A stretch of 42,863 nt of DNA from contig MFLU01000017.1 of NCBI GenBank assembly GCA_001783335.1, forward strand, positions 1 to 42,863. Direction: 5' to 3'. The position numbers and the translations under genes are program-made. Origin of the DNA: Candidatus Kaiserbacteria bacterium RIFCSPLOWO2_01_FULL_50_24 (GTDB taxonomy: Bacteria > Patescibacteriota > Minisyncoccia > Phycocordibacterales > UBA2100). The notes under the pieces are model-generated. The model was not told the origin of the DNA. It saw nothing but the letters and a program-made list of their open reading frames with translations, and ran no database searches. Positions within the stretch are counted from its first letter, which is position 1; the number at the start of each line of letters is the position of its first letter. Of this stretch, positions 14,938 through 21,997 are shown piece by piece.

Positions 14938-15330
14938 TCATCCATGCGAGCCCCCTCGCTCTTCTTTCTTCTCTTTTCCGGCAGCGGCGAAATGAATCAA
15001 TGCGATTATAATGGAAATCAGGACTACAAACGAAACAATCGCGAGCACAGTCTCTATATGAAGTCGGACGAAACGTACGAGCGCAAGGAGTACAATGAGG
15101 ACAAATACGAGCGCAACGCCCCACTCCATAATATAGAGACCTACCTTCCGGCTTTCTAGGCCGAGCCGCGCAAAATAGTATCCCAGTCCAGCGGCGAACG
15201 TTACAATGGCCGCGGTGGCCATAAGGCCCACAAAGATATTCAATACTCCAGCCGCTTGAAAGAGCGTCTGTGCACCAACAATGGACGGAGTTACTATGAA
15301 ACCAAGACCCAATACCAGCGCATGCTTCAT
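14938..15330 (-). CDS. Small membrane protein (array member 3)
   Basis: 130 residues from the ATG at 15330, which gives a clean signal-like N-terminus (MKHALVLGLGFIVTPSIVGAQ). An in-frame start at 15384 would add a repeat-derived leader. Three further hydrophobic helices follow and the C-terminus is charged (AGKEKKEERGGSHG). It is more divergent than members 1, 2 and 4 and has no FWG/VSVWG motif. The upstream region holds a run of ACGAAT-type repeats (about 15335-15405). Confidence 0.7.
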   Translation of the reverse strand: MKHALVLGLGFIVTPSIVGAQTLFQAAGVLNIFVGLMATAAIVTFAAGLGYYFARLGLESRKVGLYIMEWGVALVFVLIVLLALVRFVRLHIETVLAIVSFVVLISIIIALIHFAAAGKEKKEERGGSHG

Positions 15331-15422
15331 ATCCAGTTTACGATTCGTCGTCATTCGTAGATTCGCATTTTTATTCGTAGCCATTCGTTGATTCGTATTA
15401 TTAGTAGATGCGGACTTTCACT

Positions 15423-15794
15423 TTATTCAAAACCGCAATTTCCGAACGAGTCACACAATTCAGAATTTCCGATGCCACCCACCCCGGAGTCAAGCGACGT
15501 CCCCAAAAGCGTATTTTGTATAAGATTCAATATTCCCCATACTGATACCATCACAAACAACACTAAAATGCCCCAGAAGAAGAAGCGCTTTTTGGCCTCC
15601 TCGTCTTCTGTAATGTTCAATATGTTAGTGGATATGCCGAGAAAATAGACTGCAAGCGCAAGCGTTACAAGCACCATAGCGCCGCTATTTAGAACATTCA
15701 CTACTAGGTTTACAAACTCTGAGAACGTGCGGGGAGCGGCAAGAGCGACTGATGGAAATAAAAGTGTAAACACAACACTAAGAATTTTTGTCAT
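15423..15794 (-). CDS. Two-helix membrane protein, VirB2/TrbC-like (array member 4)
   Basis: 123 residues from the ATG at 15794, giving a textbook signal peptide (MTKILSVVFTLLFPSVALA). The start at 15845 would add a hydrophilic repeat-encoded piece. Helix 1 is 'GAMVLVTLALAVYFLGIS'. Helix 2 is 'FFFWGILVLFVMVSVWGILNLIQNT', matching members 1 and 2 nearly word for word. A charged loop (TEDEEAKKR) lies between. The mature protein would be about 100 residues with both ends outside, as in VirB2 pilins. Confidence 0.8.
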   Translation of the reverse strand: MTKILSVVFTLLFPSVALAAPRTFSEFVNLVVNVLNSGAMVLVTLALAVYFLGISTNILNITEDEEAKKRFFFWGILVLFVMVSVWGILNLIQNTLLGTSLDSGVGGIGNSELCDSFGNCGFE

Positions 15795-15827
15795 AGGTCG
15801 AGTACGCTCGTGCTGGTAATGTAAAAA

Positions 15828-15950
15828 GTAGAATGTAAACATCAAAATGACAAATCAAAATGTAAAATTGAGAACGACGATTTGCTGTTTTGAGTATATT
15901 TTACACTGTCATTTTCCATTTTGATTTTTAATATTTACATTATGGTGGGT
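15828..15950. repeat. Quasi-palindromic AATGTAAA-type repeat
   Basis: 'TAATGTAAAAAGTAGAATGT...AAAATGACAAATCAAAATG' on the left pairs loosely with 'CATTTTGATTTTTAATATTT...' on the right. Related low-complexity pieces occur at 14150-14170, 14276-14320, 17800-17890 and 30055-30085. Confidence 0.5.
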
Positions 15951-15951
15951 A

Positions 15952-16308
15952 CTATCCTACCAACTGTGACACCGTTCCCCCTATGAGTGTCGCTATCACC
16001 CATGCGCCAAGAATAAGAATAGCGCCGATTGCCGTATACATAAAATTACGCCGTGCCGTGCCCAGTTCGGTTGGATTTCCCTGCGCTTTTACAAACAAAA
16101 AACCGGAATACACGAACGCGAGCGCAAGAAGTGGGAGCGCCACCATCACCACCACCTTTAGAGCACCGGCGATAAAAGCGGGAATAGAGCTGAAGGAGGA
16201 GTTGAGCGGGTTTTGCAACTGCCCCTGCGCTTCAACAAAAGAAACAGAAAATACCAACAAAAACAAGATTCCTATCACATTATAAAAAACCAATTTCATA
16301 ACGTTCAT
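15952..16308 (-). CDS. TrbC/VirB2-like pilin (array member 5)
   Basis: 118 residues. A signal peptide (MKLVFYNVIG... SVSFVEAQG) is followed by two helices, 'ALKVVVMVALPLLALAFVYSGFLFV' and 'FMYTAIGAILILGAWVIATLI', separated by 'KAQGNPTELGTARRN'. The pattern YSGFLFVKAQGNPTEL...RRxFxYTxIGAxLILGAWVIA is the one usually annotated as TrbC/VirB2 pilin in Patescibacteria. A second ATG at 16299 has a TACTAT 7 nt upstream and may be the true leaderless start. It is the first gene of the five-member array in transcription order. Confidence 0.82.
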   Translation of the reverse strand: MNVMKLVFYNVIGILFLLVFSVSFVEAQGQLQNPLNSSFSSIPAFIAGALKVVVMVALPLLALAFVYSGFLFVKAQGNPTELGTARRNFMYTAIGAILILGAWVIATLIGGTVSQLVG

Positions 16309-16351
16309 AGTAAATTATGTTCCAATCTACGCATGGCCACAATGTGAGGAA

Positions 16352-16492
16352 AATAACAAATTACAGATCCAAAATTCCAAACAATATCAAAACTTCAAAT
16401 TCCAATATCTCAAACGGGTTTTGTTTTGTGTTTTGTGTTTTGGTCATTGTGATTTGTTTGTGATTTGGTGCTTGGAATTTGGTGCTTTTGTA
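16352..16492. repeat. Dispersed quasi-palindromic repeat, copy B
   Basis: The stretch CAAACAATATCAAAACTTCA ... GGTCATTGTGATTTGTTTGT is nearly identical over about 110 bp to copy C (30898-31096) in the same orientation, and is the reverse complement of parts of copy A. It touches the stop codon of the solute-binding protein gene. Confidence 0.85.
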
Positions 16493-16494
16493 AG

Positions 16495-17787
16495 TTATGG
16501 ATTAATAATAGCACTGAGCTCTTGATCCGCACGTTGAACCGCATCAGGGAGACGCAGTGCGCCAGAGGTCACGCCTTCAACCATTAAGCGAAACATCTCT
16601 GCCGTTCGCTCGGGGTCCGGATCTAACCACGAGCGAGCAATGAGTGCCGAACGGCCCGCCACGTCAAGTTCACCGCCTGAAGTGGAAAGTACGTCGCGAC
16701 GCGACGCGGGCATCCCGAGCGCTTCCGACAAAAGAAAGGCGGGTTCTTTTGACGCTAGAATAAACGCAACTGTTATGGCGCCTTGCTGGTTATTGCTCTG
16801 ACGCGAAACTGCAAGGCCATACACGCGCGCCGTGGTAACCACATGATCGCTCTTCGTCTGCGGCAAAACAGTCATGCCATAGTTTAAATTTGGGTTCGTG
16901 CGCGACACAAGGGGCGCCTCGCTCGCAAAACCGACATACAGTGCCATGTCACCCGCGGCAAACGCGATGCGAGAATTAGGTAGAGAGCGACTCCATGAGT
17001 ATGAAGTTTTGGAAGGATTGGCAAATTCCGTGTAAAAGCGCAGAGCGCTTTCTGTCGGGCGTTCCGCATTAATAGCGCGCGACACGAGCTCGGGGCGCAG
17101 AATGTCCGTACTGTCGCGCCCTGTTATGGAGCCACCCGCCTGTATGATGAGTGCGGAAAGGATAGCTTTCGCGTTCTCAACATTTCGATACTCCCCAAGT
17201 GCAATCGCGCTTTTGGTTAGCACGCCGGCATCCGTGCGTTTAGTCACACGCTCCGCAAAACTAAACATGGCGCTCCACTGCGTTGGCGGCGAGGCAAAAC
17301 CCTGCGCGGCAAGCATATCTTTGTTCCAATACAAGACCAAGGGGTCAACGAGAATAGGGAGCGCAATCACGCCGCCCGTTCCTAGAAATGTATTTGCCGC
17401 TTCTACAAAAGTATCCTTGAACTGCGATTTCGAAAGCGACGTCTCGGGAATAGTCACGACTTTTTCGCTATCGCGCAGTGCGTATGATTGCTCGAGAAGA
17501 AAAATGTCGGGGCCGGTGCCCGCGGCAAGCGCCTCGGTTAATTCACTGCGATATGTGGCCGGATCTTTTTCAACGTACGTAACCTGACTAAGCCGACCGT
17601 CGTCTTCGGCAAAGTGCCGGATGACCGCTGAAAACGCGCGTTCATCAAGTGCGCCCCATATCTCCACCCTGCCAACCTCGCTTCCCGATGGTCTCCCCAC
17701 CGCAATCGCAAATACCAAAACGCCTGCGACGCCTAATGAGCCGAACGCCGCGAGAAGGATTGTGTGGAATGTGGAGAGTTTGTGCAT
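16495..17787 (-). CDS. Membrane-anchored extracellular solute-binding protein
   Basis: 430 residues from the ATG at 17787. An N-terminal transmembrane segment (about 8-33) is followed by a periplasmic-binding-protein type 2 fold of the family 1 sugar-binding kind: 'VEIWGALDERAFSAVIRHF', 'GTGPDIFLLEQSY', 'VIALPILVDPLVLYWNKDM', 'GSIT', and 'FAAGDMALYVGFASE'. Such proteins deliver sugars to ABC transporters. No lipobox cysteine is seen, so the helix anchors it. No permease or ATPase is nearby. Its position after the pilin-like array suggests a surface binding role. The ligand cannot be told. Confidence 0.85.
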   Translation of the reverse strand: MHKLSTFHTILLAAFGSLGVAGVLVFAIAVGRPSGSEVGRVEIWGALDERAFSAVIRHFAEDDGRLSQVTYVEKDPATYRSELTEALAAGTGPDIFLLEQSYALRDSEKVVTIPETSLSKSQFKDTFVEAANTFLGTGGVIALPILVDPLVLYWNKDMLAAQGFASPPTQWSAMFSFAERVTKRTDAGVLTKSAIALGEYRNVENAKAILSALIIQAGGSITGRDSTDILRPELVSRAINAERPTESALRFYTEFANPSKTSYSWSRSLPNSRIAFAAGDMALYVGFASEAPLVSRTNPNLNYGMTVLPQTKSDHVVTTARVYGLAVSRQSNNQQGAITVAFILASKEPAFLLSEALGMPASRRDVLSTSGGELDVAGRSALIARSWLDPDPERTAEMFRLMVEGVTSGALRLPDAVQRADQELSAIINP

Positions 17788-18087
17788 ACCCAATCAGTGA
17801 ATAGTACAAATTAAAAAGTAAAAATGAAAAGGTAGAAATTACAGTTAAAAGTTAAAAGTTACATTCCCGTTGAGGGCACTTTTGGGCCTAACTTTTAATT
17901 TTTCATTGCATGCCCCGTACCAAAATCTGCGAACGTGGTTTGAGCGCATAAAGAGGAACGGTGAGATTTTTGGTGCGGGGTCGTTTTTCATTTTTCGATT
18001 TTAGTTTTTAGTTTTTAACTGAATGCAGTCGTTTTTCAGTTTTAATTGTGCGCTTGTTTGTCATCATCTACTACCGCGCCCACTCAA
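17788..18087. other. Repeat-filled spacer
   Basis: Low-complexity 'AGTTAAAAGTTAAAAG'-type repeats flank the CCCCGYACCAAAA inverted repeat at 17913-17980. No gene is supported. Confidence 0.5.
17913..17980. repeat. CCCCGYACCAAAA inverted-repeat element, copy 2
   Basis: CCCCGTACCAAAATCT (17913-17928) pairs with AGATTTTTGGTGCGGGG (17964-17980) around a 35-nt loop. Confidence 0.75.
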
Positions 18088-18654
18088 TCATTGTACCCGA
18101 AATAGGAGACCGTAGTGGTGCGCGCCCGCAGAAAACTCTCGTTCAAACACAAAACCGGCGCGTTCTGCAAGCTCACGCGCCGCATCTTTTGGCACCACCT
18201 CGCGTTTCTGCGGCCCCATACCTTTAAATGATTCCGACCAGTCAATAACGGCGAGGCGGCCGCGCGGCTTCAAAACCCTGCGCGCCTCCTCAAGCACGCG
18301 GCTCTTTTCCTCAACTTGGAACAAGAGATTGGATATGAGAACGAAATCCAGATGCCTGTCGGTGATTTTTGAAGTGCCGGGCACTTCAAGGTCGCCCCAC
18401 ACAATATCTACGTTTTTATACCCCCGCCGCGTTGCCTCGTTCTTTATGCGACGCAAAAGGTCGCGCTGGATATCAACAGCGATTACATGGCCGCTTCCGC
18501 TTAAATACTCCGCGAGGGCAAGAGTGTACGCGCCACTCCCCGCCCCAAAATCAGCCACGCGAGAACCATGCTCAATACCAAATGCGACGACATTACGGAC
18601 CGGATGAGCAAAAGAAACTTTTTTGGATCGCGTGTCGTAAGTAGTATTCTGCAT
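18088..18654 (-). CDS. SAM-dependent class I methyltransferase
   Basis: 188 residues from the ATG at 18654, chosen because TATAAT ends exactly 7 nt upstream; in-frame ATGs at 18663 and further out are less likely. The Rossmann methyltransferase motifs are clear: motif I 'VADFGAGSGAYTLALA', the acidic end of strand 2 'VIAVDIQ', 'DIVWGDLEV', motif IV 'DFVLISNLLFQV', and 'EEARRVLKPRGRLAVIDW'. It resembles UbiE/Methyltransf_11 enzymes. The substrate is unknown. The promoter and first five codons (MQNTT) are almost identical to those of the unrelated gene at 19605-19850. Confidence 0.85.
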   Translation of the reverse strand: MQNTTYDTRSKKVSFAHPVRNVVAFGIEHGSRVADFGAGSGAYTLALAEYLSGSGHVIAVDIQRDLLRRIKNEATRRGYKNVDIVWGDLEVPGTSKITDRHLDFVLISNLLFQVEEKSRVLEEARRVLKPRGRLAVIDWSESFKGMGPQKREVVPKDAARELAERAGFVFEREFSAGAHHYGLLFRVQ

Positions 18655-18661
18655 TACATTC

Positions 18662-18667
18662 ATTATA
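18662..18667 (-). promoter_or_regulatory. -10 box, leaderless start
   Basis: TATAAT on the minus strand, 7 nt before the ATG at 18654. Confidence 0.65.
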
Positions 18668-18707
18668 CCCCCATCCCGACGCTCCCGCGCTTTCATTGGG
18701 TATACCA

Positions 18708-19526
18708 TTATGATAGCGGTAACTTCCTGCCCACAAACGTAAGCGCGAGCGTCGTGAACGAAAACACAAAGAGACCAAACGGAAGATAGCCGAGGTAGCC
18801 GAGAATAGGCATTTCAAACACGTGCCAAAATTCGACATGGGGAATCTCGTATATCCACTTTGGCATGGCATAGAAATTCCACATCTCCCAGAAAAAACCG
18901 GTGAGAAGCGTGCCGAGCGAAAATGCCGCAACGAGACGCCAGTTCCCATCCGCGCATGCGCCGTATATCGAGGGAATGCCGAGACGATAATTCAATGCGT
19001 CAAGGATAAAAAGCGGAGCGAGCCACACAAGCGGAAACAGTTCGTGCGGGAAGAGCGTCATGAGGTAGATGCCCGCTGTTGCAAGCAAGGCAAGGGATCC
19101 TGCCATTTGAAGTGGGGCGACATGTGGCATGAAAGCAAACCACTTTTTCCGGCGAAAGAGTGTCGCAAGAAGAAACGCCACCGAACATACGGCGGGAATC
19201 ACCGTTGCAAAACTTATCGTTTTCATAACGAGAATCGTTGTCGGTGTCCATGTGAGTGGGATGATATAAAACCAGTTCAAAACGATCATGTTGAGCCACT
19301 CGAAAAACCACCACAATGGAATAGAAACGATAAAGAGTATGGCAAACCGCCACCCCATTCGTCGTATGAGTGAATCCCCAAATAAAAATTCGGACAGTCC
19401 GTTTACAATCAAGATGAATCCAATCCACAACGGTGGGAAATAATAGAGCGAAAGTGCCGATGTCTGTGACCACGCGAGCCACCATGAGGCGGCTGTGAGC
19501 AAGCTACCAAAAAGAAGGAGACGCAT
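18708..19526 (-). CDS. Polytopic membrane protein
   Basis: 272 residues from the ATG at 19526, which has TATAAT 6 nt upstream; the longer frame from 19583 would start inside a palindrome. It has seven or eight hydrophobic helices rich in aromatic residues, with conserved-looking segments 'WFFEWLNM', 'FFWEMWNFYAMPKWIYEIP' and 'FEMPILGYLGYLPFG'. The Glu/Trp-rich pairs in membrane-facing stretches suggest a conserved membrane enzyme or transporter family, but I cannot name it. It lies between the methyltransferase and a small membrane protein, all on the same strand with their own promoters. Confidence 0.75.
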   Translation of the reverse strand: MRLLLFGSLLTAASWWLAWSQTSALSLYYFPPLWIGFILIVNGLSEFLFGDSLIRRMGWRFAILFIVSIPLWWFFEWLNMIVLNWFYIIPLTWTPTTILVMKTISFATVIPAVCSVAFLLATLFRRKKWFAFMPHVAPLQMAGSLALLATAGIYLMTLFPHELFPLVWLAPLFILDALNYRLGIPSIYGACADGNWRLVAAFSLGTLLTGFFWEMWNFYAMPKWIYEIPHVEFWHVFEMPILGYLGYLPFGLFVFSFTTLALTFVGRKLPLS

Positions 19527-19532
19527 CGCTTT

Positions 19533-19538
19533 ATTATA
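19533..19538 (-). promoter_or_regulatory. -10 box, leaderless start
   Basis: TATAAT on the minus strand, 6 nt before the ATG at 19526. Confidence 0.65.
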
Positions 19539-19566
19539 ATCGCCTTTTTGATTTCCTCCCACCACC

Positions 19567-19594
19567 ATTCTAGTATTTTGCAAAATACTAGAAT
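19567..19594. repeat. 28-bp perfect palindrome (ATTCTAG family), copy 1
   Basis: ATTCTAGTATTTTG followed by its exact complement. The copy at 20061-20088 differs by one compensating base pair (A-T to G-C), so the palindrome itself has been kept. Confidence 0.92.
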
Positions 19595-19604
19595 AAGATT
19601 GTTC

Positions 19605-19850
19605 TCAATTGTCCGCCCGATATTTGAGCCAGAGATTCTTGAAGAACGGCATGGTGAGAGTGGATATCATAAATGCCGCCGCGGGCACGATGCCGCTCAG
19701 CCACGGGTTCTCTACTTCGATAAACCAGAGATAGACGCTCATCGCGAGGTAAGTAAAGAGTGTGAGAAGCGCCCGCCGCACCCAACTCGTCTCCCACGCC
19801 TTATCGCTCTCGACGTCGTGATTTCTTCCCTCAATAGTAGTATTCTGCAT
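19605..19850 (-). CDS. Small two-helix membrane protein
   Basis: 81 residues. A charged N-terminus (MQNTTIEGRNHDVESDKAWE) is followed by two membrane helices, 'ALLTLFTYLAMSVYLWFIEV' and 'LSGIVPAAAFMISTLTMPFF', and ends KNLWLKYRADN. The family is not recognised. TATAAT lies 7 nt before the ATG. The 28-bp stretch covering the -10 box and first five codons matches that of the methyltransferase gene at 26 of 28 positions, although the proteins are unrelated. Confidence 0.7.
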   Translation of the reverse strand: MQNTTIEGRNHDVESDKAWETSWVRRALLTLFTYLAMSVYLWFIEVENPWLSGIVPAAAFMISTLTMPFFKNLWLKYRADN

Positions 19851-19857
19851 TGCATTA

Positions 19858-19863
19858 ATTATA
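19858..19863 (-). promoter_or_regulatory. -10 box, leaderless start
   Basis: TATAAT on the minus strand, 7 nt before the ATG at 19850. Confidence 0.65.
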
Positions 19864-19976
19864 TACCCAGCTCGAGCGTGCCAATGGACATGCGTGGGTA
19901 TTACTCCCCAAACGAATGTATGCCCTTTTTTCTACTGCACGGCATACATGTCCGCGTGTACATAATTGATTACACT

Positions 19977-20006
19977 AAGCCGCCAAAATAGGCGGCTTTC
20001 GTTTTC
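19977..20006 (+). terminator. Terminator-like hairpin on the plus strand
   Basis: AAGCCGCC-aaaata-GGCGGCTT followed by TCGTTTTC. No plus-strand gene precedes it, so it may end a small untranslated transcript. Confidence 0.5.
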
Positions 20007-20060
20007 ACTATGTGACAGAGAAATATAGAAGTGACACCTCTATGATTTCCACTGGCGGTC

Positions 20061-20088
20061 ATTCTAGTGTTTTGCAAAACACTAGAAT
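20061..20088. repeat. 28-bp perfect palindrome (ATTCTAG family), copy 2
   Basis: ATTCTAGTGTTTTG followed by its exact complement; covaries with copy 1 at 19567-19594. Confidence 0.92.
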
Positions 20089-20267
20089 AGATTAGGTGGC
20101 ATAATAGTGCACTGCCACACCCTTGCGGACTTTTCGAACGAGGCCGCTGGGTAGAAGCATATTACGCAGGCGCGCCTCCGAAAATTCTCCACTGCTATTA
20201 CTTTCCCGCGTCGAATGTCTACTCTTTGGAAACCGTCGTAGATAATTATGAGACCAGTATATACAAA

Positions 20268-20299
20268 ATCGCCCGCCCCGGCATGCCGGGGCGGGCGAT
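20268..20299 (-). terminator. 32-bp perfect GC-rich palindrome acting as terminator
   Basis: ATCGCCCGCCCCGGCA followed by its exact complement, 3 nt beyond the stop of the small gene at 20303. On the minus strand it runs into TTTTGT. A perfect palindrome works in both directions. Confidence 0.75.
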
Positions 20300-20302
20300 G
20301 AT

Positions 20303-20674
20303 TCAGATAACCGTAGCTTCGGTTCCTGGGCCAATCTTCCGACCCTCTTGCGGTTTCTGTTCGTTGTCGTGTTTGATGGCAAGCGCGAGAATCAAAAGAG
20401 CGTTTCGTGTACAAGGACTCATTCCGCCGCCGCGACCAGTGCAAAATAGCACACTTTTGGCAGGATATGTTTTAACAAAATCAATGGACCCATCACCGTC
20501 TTCAGAAAAAGCAACGAGTACCCCATTGTCATCATCATCCATGCGCTTATAGCGTAACTTAGTGTCAACACCCTTCGGCCAAAAGCTCGACTGTTACAAC
20601 GCTTCAATGACCGCATCAGGGTGCCGACGGACCATTTCTTGCGCTTCGCGCCATATCTTTTGCCTATGCGACAT
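20303..20674 (-). pseudogene. Small gene interrupted by a stop codon
   Basis: Two in-frame pieces. The first is an ATG-started 26-residue piece (MSHRQKIWREAQEMVRRHPD, then AVIEAL) ending in TAA at 20594-20596. The second continues in the same frame, 'QSSFWPKGVDTKLRYKRMDDDDNG...', to 20303. Read through, this is a 124-codon gene with protein-like composition on both sides of the stop. The second piece may be translated alone from the ATG at 20542 (79 residues, two Cys). A strong terminator follows directly, which argues that it was a real transcription unit. The family is not recognised. Confidence 0.45.
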
Positions 20675-20815
20675 CTGTATCTTCTCCCGTTTCCCCCGTC
20701 CGCCATAATACCAAAACAAACACAAACGCTAAAATCCGTGTCTCTCCCTGTCACATGTGCTAGAAATGCTGCAGAAAATTTCAATAATGATTTACGAAAT
20801 CGTTAATTTGGCCGA

Positions 20816-21388
20816 TCATTTTGCGAGTTCAAGAATTTTTTCCAGAACAATTGGAAGTTCCGTGACTCCATCGCTACCGCTGAAATGCCCTTTATTGTGT
20901 TCAATCGCAATCTGTGCGCTAAGCCGTTCCTCAAAAAGTCTTTTATTTTCTTGCGGCACAACTTCGTCGTTGTCAGAAAACACGGCAAAAAACTTCTTGG
21001 TGTGCTGTTTGACCTTCTCAAAATCAATCGGGGTTGTTAACCACGGACTAGCAATTTCCTTTTCTTCATCGGTTTCCAAGTTCATAAGCGTAAACCAGCC
21101 CGCCACAAAGGCCGCACCTCCCACTTTTTTGTCGACGGACAGACTTTCCAAATATCGGAGAATTGTTTGACAACCGATACTGTGTCCGACGAAGAAAGTG
21201 TCCTCGTCAACCTCACCAGCAATCTTGGAAAGATGCGGAACCCACGCTTCAATTTTCGGCTCGGACGGTTTCGGCATTTGCGGCACAGATACTTCAAATC
21301 CCTTTGCTTCCAATTCTTTTTTGAGCCATGGAAACCACCCCTCTTCGGGGTTCCCATCCCATCCGTGTACTATAAATATTCGTTTCAT
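20816..21388 (-). CDS. RBBP9/YdeN-family alpha/beta hydrolase
   Basis: 190 residues. It starts 'MKRIFIVHGWDGNPEEGWFPWLKKEL', the family's first strand and HG motif. The nucleophile is in 'FFVGHSIGCQTILRYL', the acid is in 'FSDNDEVVP', and the catalytic histidine is in 'NKGHFSG'. All three members of the triad are present, so it should be an active serine hydrolase acting on a small ester or amide. It begins 15 bp after the Nudix gene and is probably the third gene of a gyrA-Nudix-hydrolase operon. Confidence 0.92.
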   Translation of the reverse strand: MKRIFIVHGWDGNPEEGWFPWLKKELEAKGFEVSVPQMPKPSEPKIEAWVPHLSKIAGEVDEDTFFVGHSIGCQTILRYLESLSVDKKVGGAAFVAGWFTLMNLETDEEKEIASPWLTTPIDFEKVKQHTKKFFAVFSDNDEVVPQENKRLFEERLSAQIAIEHNKGHFSGSDGVTELPIVLEKILELAK

Positions 21389-21403
21389 ATTCCTAAAAAT
21401 CTA

Positions 21404-21994
21404 TTATGTAATTTTGCCCTCCTTCGCTTCCGCCCAAGGCGGATCCGCCTCTGGAGGAAAAGCTACGGACGGGCAAGTAAAATACTGGAATAGTTTCTTC
21501 ACTTCGTTTAACAACAAAAGATCTCGCATTTGGATAAACTTGCCTTGATAATCTTTAACATTTGACTCGCTTTCCAAAACTTTTATTGCATCTCCTAGAG
21601 GCATCCACACCGGTTCAAATCCGTCGGCAATTTCGTCCTCCACAAAATTCGGTTCACACTTTTCTCCATTCAAATCAGCTATATAGTTGTAGGAAAGTTG
21701 ATGTATCTCAAATTTATTCCGATATTCCTCGACGATACCGAGCTCGCGTATATTGGTTATTCCGCAACCTATTTCTTCCAAGCACTCACGTTTGAGCGCA
21801 TCAATAACATCCTCCCCTTCCTCAACGCCACCACCGGGAAGTTTGTGATAAAACACTTTGGTCGCGTGCAAAAGAGCAATGTTTTTGTCGTTGTCAAAAA
21901 CAATCGCGCGTGCGGCCTGTCGTTCTTTGTATGACTTCGGTTCTGGGGTTTCTAATCCAAAATCCACATCTTTTATCGTCCGTAAAATCTCCAT
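21404..21994 (-). CDS. Nudix hydrolase with repeat-derived C-terminus
   Basis: 196 residues. The Nudix box is complete: G(x5)E(x7)REC(x)EE(x)G, seen as GGVEEGEDVIDALKRECLEE and following, preceded by 'KLPGGG'. The enzyme cleaves a nucleoside diphosphate linked to another group. The substrate is not predictable. It starts 3 bp after the gyrA stop, so it is translationally coupled to gyrA. The last 20 or so residues (PSVAFPPEADPPWAEAKEG) are encoded by a 14-bp palindrome region (AGGCGGATCCGCCT, 21437-21450) and look like a repeat read as protein rather than part of the domain. Confidence 0.9.
   Translation of the reverse strand: MEILRTIKDVDFGLETPEPKSYKERQAARAIVFDNDKNIALLHATKVFYHKLPGGGVEEGEDVIDALKRECLEEIGCGITNIRELGIVEEYRNKFEIHQLSYNYIADLNGEKCEPNFVEDEIADGFEPVWMPLGDAIKVLESESNVKDYQGKFIQMRDLLLLNEVKKLFQYFTCPSVAFPPEADPPWAEAKEGKIT
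21437..21450. repeat. Palindrome in the 3' end of the Nudix gene
   Basis: AGGCGGATCCGCCT, perfect over 14 bp, with further CCGCCC/GGCGG pairing around it. It encodes the proline-rich C-terminal tail. Confidence 0.7.
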
Positions 21995-21997
21995 ACT

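Larger units (their letters stand above)
19864..20267. other. Spacer with hairpins, no supported gene
   Basis: Holds a small ACCCA/TGGGT branched repeat (about 19862-19901), a TGTATGCC/GGCATACA hairpin, a plus-strand terminator-like hairpin (19977-20006) and the 28-bp palindrome at 20061-20088. A short open stretch on the minus strand at 20092-20250 reads plausibly at its C-terminal end but has no start codon, so I do not call it. Confidence 0.4.

Noticed and set aside
20092-20382. Minus-strand frame ending 'SGLVRKVRKGVAVHYYAT'
   Set aside because: The C-terminal part reads like protein but there is no start codon after the GC palindrome, and the upstream part is antisense to the terminator. 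Possibly a remnant; not enough to call.
20419-20784. A 121-codon minus-strand frame
   Set aside because: It overlaps the better-supported interrupted gene 20303-20674 in another frame and has an arginine/cysteine-rich composition typical of a shadow.
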